The notes beneath the pieces are model-generated. The model worked only from the letters and a program-made list of their open reading frames with translations, searched no databases and had not been told where the DNA came from. The position numbers and the translations under genes were made by a program. Shown here in pieces: positions 46,711 through 58,746 of a stretch of DNA of 64,000 bases. Location: contig MNCI01013777.1 of assembly GCA_015680685.1 (NCBI GenBank), positions 1 to 64,000 on the forward strand. Reading direction: 5' to 3'. The stretch comes from Gnetum montanum (lineage: Eukaryota; Streptophyta; Gnetopsida; Gnetales; Gnetaceae). The stretch's first letter is position 1. Each line of letters starts with the position of its first letter.

Positions 46711-47292
46711 TCTTACTAGCATTTCCAGACCATGATTAGAATATAAGCTTGATCCCAATTTCTTGAGAGGGTATTTTTTTACTTTGACTTAGTGACATCT
46801 TAGAGATAGAGGTAGAGAAGTAGATTCGTCCGATTTAACCATGAGCTAGTTCAATCCAAATCTAAAATCACCTAGATCTACACTATCACCTAGGACCCTG
46901 TAGTAAGTCATATTTTCAAATCTTATTTTAGATCTCGCTTAGATCTCATTGTTGATATATAATTTTATTGAGAATTTAGAGTTTGTCAAGGAGATCAAAG
47001 CCATGCAAGGATCCAATCCTATAGTGTTATCACTTTTAGGTAAGATGACTTAGCATTTTACTCCATTTGGGTTTCGTATTTCATTCAGTATGTTTTGTCT
47101 GATTAATTTCATTTATTTAGTGATCATTTGTTTATTTGACTAAATTTGTAGATCTATTATTTTATAAAATTTATTATTTTCTAATCTTAGATTCTATGCA
47201 TGGCATTTTAACCAATGTTTTGACAAAGTTTGATAATGGTTTACTGATTATTGATCACATTTTGCTTTTGTTCTAAATTTTGTTAATAATTT
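46711..47292 (+). repeat. Dispersed repeat E, copy 2, cut by C0
   Basis: Similar to 35430-36040 up to the base where the C0 LTR starts (47293), so C0 inserted into this repeat. If repeat E belongs to the LTR of D, this is its 3' LTR. Confidence 0.6.
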
Positions 47293-47318
47293 TGATAAAT
47301 CATGTTTTTCATAAGCTT

Positions 47319-47430
47319 CAATATTAGAGCAATAATGATATTTAGTAGACAATATTGGGTATGTGATATCATAGCCTAAGATGCAATATTGGACATGCAA
47401 TATCACAATGTACTCCTAGGCCTATAAATA
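47319..47430 (+). promoter_or_regulatory. GATATC box array and TATA, C0 LTR
   Basis: Boxes at 47319, 47336, 47350, 47364, 47384 and 47398 (caatatta, tgatattt, caatattg, tgatatca, caatattg, caatatca), with steps 17, 14, 14, 20 and 14. TATAAATA at 47423 is 17 bp after the last box. Confidence 0.7.
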
Positions 47431-47812
47431 TAGTTCTTGGGCACACAAGTCAAGGATAGTTCTGGAATCCAAGTAGCAAAATTCTTGTAGTTTGTTCATT
47501 TGAGAGTTAGAAAATTTTCCAAGTTCCTATAGTAGGAGGTCTAAGTGTAGTCAAATATTTATTCAAGCATTGATGTACCTGAACACACCATTGTGTTGGC
47601 AATAGAGACAAGCTCTTTGATTCATCTTTGTAGCACTTGAGACTTTCTTTCTTTATGAATTTACATATCATGATTTCATGAAATTTACATTAATTTTATT
47701 CATTCATCAATTATTTTTGATTAATTAATCAACTAATTATAATACACAAGCATGACCTCTTTGAACATATGTGTGACACTTGGTAGCTCAGAAACAATTA
47801 GCATTTGACAAC

Positions 47813-48083
47813 ACAGCACTGTTTACACGAAGTTTAAGGATGTGTCTAGGAAGTGGGGATAGTTACTTATGTTAGGCTAGATTAGATAATAGTTTACTTA
47901 GCACTTAATTACTCTCACTTTTACTCTTTTTTTAGGTGAGAAAATTGNACAGCACTGTTTACACGAAGTTTAAGGATGTGTCTAGGAAGTGGGGATAGTT
48001 ACTTATGTTAGGCTAGATTAGATAATAGTTTACTTAGCACTTAATTACTCTCACTTTTACTCTTTTTTTAGGTGAGAAAATTG
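47813..48083. repeat. Exact 135-bp duplication across a single N
   Basis: 47813-47947 and 47949-48083 are identical and separated only by the N at 47948. The rest of the LTR is diverged, so a perfect copy is best explained as unmerged contig ends. Confidence 0.85.
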
Positions 48084-48298
48084 ATAAAACACAAAATAAT
48101 AAAAATATTATGCCTCAATCACACTTAACCATACATTTGCATTTCACAAGTGAGATTGGGAAGACAACGAATGAAAAGCATGAACTCATCATTTAGCTCT
48201 AGTGTACTTGGTAATTAAAGTTTGTGGAATTTGATTGAATCACACATGAATGCTTGTGATTCATATGGTTGGGCATAGGGGTACATTGCTGCTCATCA

Positions 48299-48318
48299 TT
48301 GGCACCATTGCCAAGGAC
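48299..48318 (+). promoter_or_regulatory. Primer binding site of C0 (tRNA-Asp type)
   Basis: ttggcaccattgccaaggac, the best preserved of the family. It differs from ttggcgccgttgccggggat mainly by G-to-A changes. Confidence 0.72.
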
Positions 48319-48463
48319 TTTAGTTCTACGTGTGCTACCTAAAGTTAGTGAAACTTAGTAACCTTCTTGTTTAGGCCTTAAAGGAAAAATCTTACAAAAA
48401 AAATTATTATTATAACCAAATTAAATATTAACTACATACTACATATAGATTCATTAATATAAA

Positions 48464-50463
48464 ATGGCTTTTTCTCATAGGAGTCTATCTCCACCAAGGG
48501 TAGACCAAGTGCCTTAATAATACCAAGTGGTATATACTCATCCCAATAAGTATGTAGCAAACTTCATCTTCATTTTACATCAAGATGAAATGCTATGATG
48601 GGGTGACATGGAGGGAAACATTGTGTTACCACTAGATCGATCTATTCTAGCTATGCTCTAGCTAATTCTTGCACGACATGGACTTCAACATCTTCACGAG
48701 GAGTATGAGATGTGAGATCCCGATTCAAGGGATTACCATCCCCCTAAAGAACAAAGGTTAATGGATTGTCAGCTAGAGCAACAACATGAGCCTTTAAAGG
48801 GCAATGGGTTAAACACCTTTCCACCTTCTCTTGGCCCATTTGATAGAGGTGAACACTTCTTTAGGGGCTTTTCCTTTAGTGATACTTCTCTATTTGAATT
48901 TGGTCAAGGGGCTCTCAACCATAATGTGCAATCCAAAATTCATAATCCTAGTTTTGGTCAAAATGGATCCAATGACAAAAATGGATCTAGAGGAGAAAGT
49001 CATGATAAGGAGACAAATGAAAGTCATGATCATGATCATTGAAGATAAGGTGGTAAGCATCGATACAATGGAAGTCCTCCTTCTCTTCCCCTCATTGTTG
49101 TCTTCTTCATCTAGAATAGATCATGGTCATAGAGGGCATGACTATGATGGAGGTGACCAACAGAACCAAAACAATGGAAGGGATCATCAGGATAGTCATG
49201 ATCAGAGGTGTGTGTGATTTGGAGAGATCCACCACCATGAAAGAATGGTTAGTAGAGAACATCATAGGCACCATCACTATGGCCTTGATGAACCTCTACT
49301 TGCCACTTAGACCATGTTAAATATTGTAGAGGTCATGATGATTCCAACAAGGCATGTAAAGGATAGCAAAATAAAGAGGCTAGACATGAACAACATCCTT
49401 TGATTTAATGGAGGCTATGATGCTAATCTACAAAATCATCTCCAAACCTTCCAGGATGCATGTGCCTTGCAGAATATTGAGAATGATTGGTAGAATTTAA
49501 AATTATTTCCAAGGACACTCATTAAGGAAGTAGAAAATTGGTACCAATCCTTAGAGCTAAAATCAATCCAGTGGTGGACTATGATGTTAGAATTATTTAA
49601 TGAAAAATATCAAATGTACTCTCGAGTGTCCAATTTGAGAAAGAAAATCCAAGGGTGGAAATAAGAAAACCATGAGCCCTTAGATCCCACTATTGGCCAA
49701 TACTACTCTTTTTTGCATAAGTGTCCCAACCATGGATACTCTCAATTTGATCAACTTCATTATATCATAGATGGGTTGTAGTCTGAAACAAGGAATTTAG
49801 CATCTATGCTCAAGGGAGATTGATAGAGTTAAGCATCTATCATATCCAAAAGTGAATTGAGCAAGTAGCCAAGGAGGAGAAATAATTTATAAAGTAAGAA
49901 AGTATAGAGGAATACAAGAGGGACCCTTCTGTCCACAAAAGGGAGGTTCAATTTTGTGACAATGAGGATGAGTTAACCAAAGATGATGTGGCTAATCAGA
50001 AAACCTTGCCACTCCATAAATTGTAAGCTGAAATCACAACTAAGGTTGAAAAATTATAGGACTCCATGGATAATAAGTTTCAAGCTATTTTAAAAATTAC
50101 TAAAGATTCTAAGAAGCAAAGTGATAAGCATGAGCATCAGAGACGTAAGGAAGCTGAACATGTCATATCCAAGCATAAGGATAAGATGGTTCCAATAGAG
50201 ATAGTTGCATATAGCAAATCAGATAATGATGGTAGGTGTGACATCTACTAGTATGAACATCCCAAGGTATATTATCCAATTGTGTCAGACTTGTAGGAAT
50301 CTGGGATGTATGCCTTACATCTATGACTTGCACAAAGGCAAACATTAAAAAGATTGTCTTATTCACAAGGTAACTCTCGATAGTTCCACTAACCATAGTA
50401 GTATTATCCAATTGGAACTAACCTATGAGTTTTACTAGTAGTGGTAGTAATCACAATCATGGG
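48464..50463 (+). pseudogene. Gag of C0, N-terminal part, interrupted by C2
   Basis: ATG at 48464 after the primer site opens an N-terminal region with a Gly/Asn/His-rich stretch (48900-49040, ending ESHDHDH). The capsid core follows at 49380-49620 with RLDMNN, FNGGYDANLQNHLQTFQDAC, VENWYQSLE and FNEKY, homologous to the C1 and C2 gag. The Lys/Glu-rich C-half continues at 50040-50250. It ends at 50463 where C2 begins, in the Pro/Tyr-rich part. Stops and frameshifts are present. Confidence 0.78.
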
Positions 50464-51319
50464 TGATAAATCATGATTTATTAGGCTCCAAAATTGGACC
50501 CACGATATCGCATACGCGATATCGGGTATACGATATCGTGGCCTAGCTAGCAATATCGGATGCACAATATCGTGACTCCTGTGTATGCTTGTAAATACAA
50601 ATGTAGGTGCAAGGAGTTAAGAGTCAGTTAGTAGTTCATTTTAGAAGTTAGCTTTCATTTTTAGTTATTCTCAACCCTTTTCCCCTAGTGTATGCCCATA
50701 GTGTGATAATTGTAATTGTACAGCACCTTCATTCGAGTGTGATGTACTTGAACATGCAGATGACCAAAAATAAAGATTGACATTACTTCATCATTGTAGA
50801 ATTCACTTAGTTTAATTATTTAATAGCTATTTATTTCTTTCATAATTAATCTCTCTCTACCTTCATCTCCTATCCCTATTAGTGAACGCAAAATGAGTAT
50901 GACTTAATCATGAGCATTTAACTGTGACTACTTGGTATCCCAATAGTGTACCTAGGACATCTGCCTCGTAATCCCAGTAGTAGTACATGACATCCAAGAT
51001 GTGTACAAATGATTAAGGATAGATGCTCATCACACTTATGCTATCTTAGACTCTCTTCACCTTTAACCTCTTAGCTTAATCAAAATTATTTTCCAATGCC
51101 TCTAGGAGTAGCACTAGTTTAGGACCACATCATACACCTCACTCTAGACTAAACCATACATGATAAAGTGAATACTAGTCTAGGTGGTAAGATAGCAAAC
51201 TACGATCAATGAGTAACTATCTAGATACCACAACTATCCCATCTACAGAGTTCAATCGGATCATATGTGAAACACTCATATTCGTATAGTTGAGTGTAGG
51301 GGTAACTAGCCACTCATCA
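50464..51319 (+). repeat. 5' LTR of C2
   Basis: 856 bp, tgataa...tcatca. About 50 bp longer than its 3' partner, because the partner has lost part of the box array. Confidence 0.92.
50503..50597 (+). promoter_or_regulatory. GATATC box array and TATA-like site, C2 5' LTR
   Basis: Perfect palindromes cgatatcg start at 50503, 50517 and 50531 (14-bp steps). A 20-bp step follows, then caatatcg at 50551 and 50565. tgtaaata at 50590 stands where the relatives have tataaata, 17 bp after the last box. Confidence 0.75.
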
Positions 51320-51339
51320 TTGGTGTTGTTTCCAAGGAT
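51320..51339 (+). promoter_or_regulatory. Primer binding site of C2
   Basis: ttggtgttgtttccaaggat follows the LTR. It is a decayed form of the tRNA-Asp-type site seen at 48299. Confidence 0.6.
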
Positions 51340-51452
51340 AGTGCTAGTTATTTAGATTAGTTATATAACACAAGATTGTTGTAACAAAGTATTCATGATA
51401 TATCTCTTAGAAAAGAAATTAATTTTAATTGAGTCACACACAGCTCATAACA

Positions 51453-53780
51453 ATGTCTCTCTCACAAGACTCTGACAATGCAACAATGAGTAAGTTAATT
51501 CATTGGAGAACTAGAAAATTATATGATGATGAAGATAAATTTTAGAGTACTCAACCTTATGCAGGAGTCCTCTACATTCATGAACACCCCAACAATACTC
51601 AAAGACTTTTTTCATCCAACTTTGACACCTCTAGTAAGGATGAGACATCCCATAGAATGAGGAGGCCCGAAAGGCCTAGGACCTTCTCGATAACTAACAA
51701 GAACTTATTTGGGGATGATTGGAAGACTTACAAAATTCATAATGAGTTTTACAATTTTCTCTTTTCCTCTACTCCCTCAACGTTAGATTGTGACATGGAT
51801 GACTATCTTTCAAGGGATCCGCATAGAACTAAAAATCGAGCTCACAAAGAAAATCAAGAACACCAACATGAACAAGGACAATATTGTCCCAATGCACAAA
51901 CTCACAAACCACTTAGTAATGATGAATCCCTACTAGCCACTAAGAACCTAATGCCTATACAAGAGGTCATTTGAATATCCCGTAGGCATCACAAGGAAAG
52001 CCATCTACCTAGGCTTAACTTAAACAACTTTCCTAAGTTTTCTAGAGCCTATGATTTAGATCTACAACATCATCTACAAGCCTTCTATGATGCTTGTGTA
52101 TGGAAAAATATTCATAATAGGTGGAAAAACATTAAGATTTTTTCTATGACACTCATTGGCTAAGAAAAAGTGTGGTACAAATTGTTAAAACCAAAATCAA
52201 TCCATAGTTGGCCAATAATGGTAGAACTCTTTACTGAATGATATCAAACATATGCTAGAGTGTCGGCCTTGAGGAGACAAATTCAAGAGTGGAAACAAGA
52301 GTAACATGAACCCTTGGACATGGCCTTAGAAAGATATTATGAATTGTTAAAAAACTACCCAAGCCATGGATTCTCTAAGGAAAGTCTAATGTGTCACATC
52401 ATAGATAGGATCTGTAATGAAACAAGGGAAACCCTAGGGATGTATGCCTAAGGTCAACTATACGATCTAAAAATCCATCAACTTCAAGAGCCTATTAAGT
52501 GGGTAGCAAAGGAAGAAGGAGAAATGGCTAAATGGGAGAATGTTAAAAAATCTCAAGAGGACCAAAATCTTGAATTAGAAAAGGTCCATAACCATAAAAA
52601 GGAGAAATCAACTCACCTTAAGGAAGTGCAACTATTTCTACCTTTGCCAATGCAACAATCAATAGATGAAATTATGGCAAAGATTAATAAGATGATGGAG
52701 TAGGTGCACAAAAGATATGAATAATATGCTAACAATAGTAGAGGCACAACTATGCCAAATCAACAAATAGGATAGGACACCACACAAAAATCAAAACAAA
52801 GGATAGAAGATAATAAGAATAAGAACTCAATTGCCAACTTCTCTTGTCAATGCAACATCTATCTATATGATCATCCCAAAGGCCAATGCCTAGTTTTTTC
52901 ACATTTACATGAGCATTGGGGAGGACTATTACACCTAGATTTCATAAAAAAATATCAGGTTCAACCACAATGGTAAAAGCCCTAATCATGGGGGAAGCCA
53001 TCACCAACCCGACCATATCCTTTGTATGTTCCAACACCAAATGCTTACTATGTTCAACACCCTATTTCTCCACCCAGATCATCATCCTCTACTTCACCTC
53101 ATTGTTATCATTTTCCAGAATGCTATCCACTCATACCCTCTGTAACAAGGTTTCCACCTCATGTACCTTACACATTTTCTCAACAACATTATTCTCATCC
53201 TTCACCCCCTTCTACATTACCACCAATTCTACCAGAAGGTTTTGCACCATAGCACCAACCTAAGAATGTTAATTGTGCTACTACTATTAAGAGTAGTGAA
53301 GGTACTCAAAAGCATCCTTTCTTTAGGCATGGTCCTAGAAAGAAGGAACACAATGTTGAACCCACTCCATCTTCCAAACCAGTGCAAGTTCAATGGTATG
53401 ATGCATCCTTCTCCTCAAACTCAACACCTCGTGTTACCTTATGAGGGCCACCAATCAATGCTCCAACAACTATGTGGCCCAATGAATATAGCCACAAAAG
53501 GAGAAATATTGATCCTTGCATGCCATCTTATGGTCAAGGGTGCCATAGAGGGGTAGCTCCTTATCCCATGACCCCATCATATAACCTACCCCACTATATT
53601 TATTATGATTGAGTGTGTGGACCCCAATATGGATACGTTCCAACCACCACATCAAAAGACACCCAGTGGTTTGGATATGACTAGGCCCCAATATTTCCAA
53701 CATGCATGGATCCTACCCTTCCATTTATTAATTCTCACTATGATCAAAAGTTTAGTTATGGGGGATATCCCCCATTCTAA
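51453..53780 (+). pseudogene. Gag of C2, broken
   Basis: 776 codons from ATG 51453 to TAA 53778-53780, the same length as in C1. N-terminal Ser/Asp-rich segment, open 51657-51974. The capsid core at 52000-52250 reads LPRLNLNNFPKFSRAYDLDL, VWYKLLKPKSI and VELFTE. A Lys/Glu-rich segment lies at 52500-52700. A CQCNIYLYDHPKGQCLVFSHLHEH-like Cys/His block at 52847-52918 could be an atypical zinc motif in place of a zinc knuckle. The Pro/Tyr/Ser-rich tail includes 53022-53252. The end is FSYGGYPPF. A handful of TAG/TAA stops. Confidence 0.8.
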
Positions 53781-55215
53781 TAAACATAATTAATAAATGT
53801 TTTTCCTTTTCTTTAATTTTACAATTTTTTGTTTTCCAATGTTTCATCTTTCAATTTTTCATTTTATGTTTTTATTGGCTGCTTCATATTTTTATTTATT
53901 ATTTTATCTTTTTATCTTTTTATGGATAATCTCATCTATGAATAAAACACTCATGTAACTCATTGGTTGAGGTGTTGTTCTATGCTATCAAGTCTTAGGT
54001 GACTAATTCCTTGGACAGTGAGCCCATTAGATCCACCCACCCATTCTATTAATAAGAGGTTCTACTCTAGATCCGATGATATTCTTGACATCATTATAAC
54101 TTAAAGTAATTTTATGCTCATTATGCCCAAAGCAAAAAATGATGGACTAAGAGGGAATGGTTAGGGTGTGACATCAAGGGGACTTGTGGATTCTCTTTGG
54201 TGACATCTATAGGAGTTACCAAGTAGCTTGGGTGTACTAAGATACTTATAGATCTAACGAAAAATGGGAGCAAGAGTAATAAAGGAACTCAATCAAGAAA
54301 AATCAATGTTGTTCTAGGGGGTCCCACTAGAAATACATGCACCCATGCCTAAAGGTAGGTGGCTTCTTTGAATTAAGCATTCAAAAATAAGAGAGAAAAG
54401 AAAAGAAGAAGAAAAAAGTATATGCTAAAGTCGCTAGAAAAAAAAAGAAGATCAAGATCAAAGTGTTGTAAAGTAGTCACTCCTCCCTTGAACAAAATGA
54501 CAAGTGATCATACACCTTGTTGTCATGGTACTATTGTGAGTATCCATCATGGGATGAAATAATGCAATGTCACTAATCAGAGGAGCAGACTTGGTCTTGA
54601 TTTTGGAGCGACAAGCTAATGACACATCAATCACATCCTACACTCAAGATTCATTGTCCCTTAGTTCAGTTACCTCATGTCTCAATCTTTGCAATCCCTT
54701 CTACAATTCACCTCATCTCAATGTTCATGAATTTATGGTTTTCATCTTGTGTAGTATTGAATTCACACCTCATCACAGTGGTATCTACTTGTGTGTGTTT
54801 TGTGGAACTAGTGTGGATTACATTTTACCCTTCTAATTCCTATGGACATTTTAGGGTGTGGTTACACAAGGGCATTATAGATTGGAACCTTCTTTGGGGA
54901 GAACCCACTTGCATAACCCTTGTAATCTACACTCATAACACATCATCATCACATCATTTTATACCCTTCATGGATTACAATACTCTTTCCCTCATCATCT
55001 TTTTGGTTCAAACATTCCTATGTATCGAAACATATCCTATCTCTTCATCCAATTCATGCATTCCATTGTCAGATTCTACACGATTATACCTTTTTTGCCT
55101 TTACAACTATTTAATATTACCCTAGACCTTTTAGATGGACTTCAAGTCCTTCATTTTTGAGTTTATAATTTCAGAAATTTATCAATTTTCTATGTATCCT
55201 ACTTTAAATAGACCG
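53781..55215 (+). other. Conserved noncoding region of C2
   Basis: Counterpart of 28811-30127 with the same ordered blocks (taataagaggttc, gatctaacgaaaaatgg, acccatgcctaaaggtaggt, tttggggag). A 168-codon open stretch at 54619-55125 has no counterpart open frame in C1 and no recognisable domain. Confidence 0.55.
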
Positions 55216-55287
55216 CGATATCATATATGTGATATCGGGGCTGTGTTATCATGTACACGATATCATGTTGAAAAAAACTATATATAT
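55216..55287 (+). promoter_or_regulatory. Internal box array and TATA, C2
   Basis: Boxes at 55216 (cgatatca), 55230 (tgatatcg), 55244 (tgttatca) and 55258 (cgatatca), all exactly 14 bp apart, then ctatatatatgg from 55278. Same motif as the LTR promoter, about 580 bp before ORF3. Inferred internal promoter. Confidence 0.6.
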
Positions 55288-55540
55288 GGACCTCTTGTGT
55301 GCACATCAACATCATTTTCAACTGTTCACATGGGGAGAAATTTTCAAATTCTCTTCTACAACTTGCTACTTGCACACCTCTTGTTCTAATAGCCATAACT
55401 CACTCGCTAGTGCTCTGATTCTAATTCCGAAAGAACCTACTTGAACTTGGACTATTCAGCCTAGTCATGGGGAAGAGGTACACTCCAAATTGCACATAAA
55501 TTTTTTAGAATTCTTAATCACCCAAAGGATATTATAAAGG

Positions 55541-55794
55541 GTAATTAATTATAAAAAAAATGATGATAAACATGTGTTAAAAAAATCTTATCTCCTCACC
55601 TACACTAGGAAATTAAATTTTAAAGCTACCTTATCAAATTAAAGGCTCAATATTAAAAATTTTAGGGGACATTTCCACAAGATATTCTAACCCTAGATCA
55701 CATGAAATAAGAAATGAATTTATTAAGGTAGAAGTAAGGTAAAACTTAAATTTTGTAAAAAACCTTACTAATGGTCAGCCTCATGTGATTATAG
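55541..55794 (+). other. Candidate intron in ORF3 leader, C2
   Basis: Donor aaagg|gtaatt at 55541 and acceptor gattatag ending 55794, at the same relative positions as in C1. The shared upstream exon end cccaaaggatat supports homology. Splicing is inferred. Confidence 0.4.
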
Positions 55795-58550
55795 GTGGCC
55801 CCTAAACGTGGATAATAAGAAAGACCCTCTCAAGGTGTGTCCAAGCAACTCAGGAAAGGTAGAGGACAAGTGTCACCTGAAAAATGTGCAGAGTAGAAGG
55901 CATAATCATTTAGCATCCATCAAGAGATTCATGCTATTGTGTAGTTGAGACATGCGAAAGGAGGAGCTGCTAAAGCACCTGAACAGGGACAACACCTTAC
56001 GTTGTCCTTGGTGTGTGTTTAGGCTATCTAAGAAAGGTCCACATCAGTAGCTATGATTTTGGAATTAAACTTCAAACCTTTCACAAAATTTACTCCTCAA
56101 GCTATTAGGAACCAACTCAAAGGGTGCTCATTATGGCCTATCCTCTCTGAAAGTGATGCCTAGTACTTAGGAGAAACGTATTAATTTTTGCATAATAAAG
56201 AAGAAGGAACCACAGTTGACATTTTTGGTGTCTATAGATTTTTCTGCCAAGGCCATCTCAGAAGTGTTGAACCTTCTAAATACAAGGCCAAAGTTGCTCA
56301 CCTATCCACTCACTTTGATGCTAATGTGCAAAGAGTCTGGTTGGATAGGGCATACAGCAAAGAGGAAAAGACATATAGAGAGTTGAAGAAAGGATATACT
56401 TTAAGATTGGTATTTATCACATCTTCCCACAAGAGGATTAAATAGAATTTCAACAGATGTAGCAAGAATGCAAGATAGGGAAGTTCATGTTTCCTTCCTC
56501 TTCTGTATCTCATGAAGATCTTGAGGCATTTTAAAGAATGCAAGACATGGAAGTTCATGTTGCCCTTCCCTTGTCTCATCAAGAAGCTGTGCAAATGTGC
56601 TGGTATTCTAGGGTACACCAATGATGTTCCCAAAAGAGTCCAAAATGCTTCATTAACCAAACTACTAAATCCACCAGCCCAAAGGAAGAGTGTTGGTGAG
56701 ACACTAGAGCCAAAGAAAAAATAGATGGTGGGGCCCATTGAAACTCAAACTACAGGGCCTATCCAAATCCCAAGAACAGGGCCCAATTAATAACATGTAG
56801 GGTCAAATAGAAACTAGCAAGACCAACCATCACCACCATCATAGGATTATCGACTATCGATGAGCCATCTCAAGGTCATTGTTGAGATGGTCAATTGGGA
56901 AAGTCTTGATGATGCTAATCTCTTTTGCATCATCAACAACACCATACCATTCATAGTTTCTATTGATTGGGCATGGGGTGAGGTGTCCATCCAAATAGGA
57001 GGAGGGGAGACCCATTGGTCACAACAGATATTAGGGAACGCCACATCTTTCCAGGTGTAATTGGAAATGGGTAAAGGGGCCACAGTGGTGGTCATGCAGC
57101 ACCAAGATGGAAGAGGGAGCCATACAAGTGGTTACAAACCACATCAAAGAGTCCTTCAACATCCCTGTTGTGCCACCAGTGGATTTCATAGAAGCACACA
57201 ATGCTCAAACTATGGCTGATCCCTCAATGACTCCTATGGAGCATGACGATGTTCTTGATCGATTGTTACAGATAGGACAAGTAATGACGTCCTTTTTCGA
57301 CATCCCACAAGATGTCATAGCAACACAATCAAATCTCATCTCCACCAAAGATAGGTTGGTCATTGCAGAGATTAGGACTGAGCATGCAAAGACAGAGTTG
57401 GCAAGACTCTAGGAAAGGCTCGTTACCTTGCAAGATACATAGTGGGACCCATATCAATTCATTCTTGTAGACCAACTGGACAGTTTCAAGATGGAGAAAC
57501 TCAATAAACTATTAGTAGATAATAAAAGAGTGTTGGAGGAGAACGAGAAGGCTAGCTGGGATGCCTCCAAGGCACAAGTGTAAACCTATGCACATGCCAA
57601 GGAACTCAAAGCCTTATAGGAAGAGAATAAATAGCTTGCTACTGACAATCTTTGGTTAACCATTGTGGAGAAACAAAAGAATGTTCTCAAGGAAAAATTT
57701 CAGCAGTTACGATAGTAGTTACTCAGGGCCAACCAAGACATAAACTGTTTGGCCAAAGAGAATTGAGGAGGTATGCACAATTCGTCAAAAGACAGTCATT
57801 GAAATAAGTGCATGGAAAAACAAGGCCAAGTAGCATGAAAAGAGAAAGGAGAATTTTAAAGACTATGTGGGGATGTACAAGCAATTCATAGAATAGAAGA
57901 TCCATATGGCCAAGGCACACATCAATAGTTTCAGTGCTCGACACACTGAACGACGGGCCATATTGGACACATATGCATTTGCCAACCAAGTAGAGCTTAA
58001 AAGTCGAGACTTGCAAATTCAAGATCTCACAAAGTACATAGAATTGGCAAACTTGCAATATGCCAATATATCCATGTTGACAACAATATGCTCGAGAACA
58101 AATCTTGAGAACTATGTAGCTTCCACTTACGCTAAATATGAAGTAGAATTTACGAAGCACAAGAAAATGTTGTAGAAGCTAGAAGTCCCAAATTCTAAAC
58201 TAGAAGTGGTTAAGACTAGCTACCAAGGACAAAAGGATGCCATAGTGGACTTGGCTTGATAGCTTACAGATTTCCAAGAGTACAAGAACAAATTTAGAGC
58301 CTATGAGGAGGAACAACAGTTGTTTGCAGCTTAGTACGTCAAAGAAAATAAGATGTTTCCACAACTACCATGTCCATGGAAGGTGCTAACTCCATCAAAT
58401 GTTGGAGCATCAGCATGGATGGCATAGGATCCCTGAAATAAAGAAGAAAAGCTTCAGGAACTCCTTCAAAGCCATCAAATCCCAAATCCTAGAGCATAAG
58501 ACAAGGGGAAGTGATCCATGGAGGAGCCACTGCCACCTGGAACCACATGA
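55795..58550 (+). pseudogene. ORF3 of C2: conserved env-position protein with coiled coil, broken
   Basis: 2756 nt from the start position (gtg where C1 has atg) to TGA 58548-58550, collinear with C1 ORF3. Blocks in order are PFPCLIKKLCKCAGILGY (56566), LDRLLQIGQVMTS (57253, nearly identical to C1), and a Lys/Glu/Leu-rich coiled-coil stretch (57330-58200) with KEKFQQL and ERLVTLQ. Next is the NSFSARHTERRAILDTYAF segment (57924) also present in C1, and a C-terminal CPWKVLTPSNVGASAW block (58371). Frameshifts and TAG/TAA stops occur. No membrane segment is obvious. The function is unknown. Confidence 0.68.
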
Positions 58551-58736
58551 GTTCCAAAAAATTTTGTAATTTTATGATTTTGTATTTTTTTGTGTTTGTT
58601 CTAATTTTGTTCTATTCAATTCTCCACTATGGCATGAAGAAATTCCTAGTTAGTCAATAATCACATACCTCTCCACTATGTAATCAATGGAGCTTGTTCT
58701 CATTTTGTTCGACTTGAGGACGAGTTTTCATTTAGT

Positions 58737-58746
58737 CATGGGGGTA
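58737..58746 (+). promoter_or_regulatory. Polypurine tract of C2
   Basis: catgggggta directly before the 3' LTR. The longer context tttagtcatggggg is almost repeated at the gag end of C1 (28790) and C2 (53750) and after integrase in C0 (63657). Confidence 0.8.

Larger units (their letters stand above)
47293..48298 (+). repeat. 5' LTR of C0
   Basis: 1006 bp as given, starts tgataaatcatg and ends tcatca, similar to the C1/C2 LTRs. It contains an exact 135-bp duplication across an N. Without it the LTR would be 870 bp, in the range of its relatives. Confidence 0.88.

Noticed and set aside
50503-50572. Regularly spaced palindromes considered as a CRISPR-like array
   Set aside because: Plant nuclear DNA, 8-bp units with 6-bp spacers inside an LTR; a promoter array explains them.
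54619-55125. 168-codon open frame, the longest in the window
   Set aside because: It lies in the conserved noncoding region of C2. C1 has no matching open frame, and the translation has no domain features.
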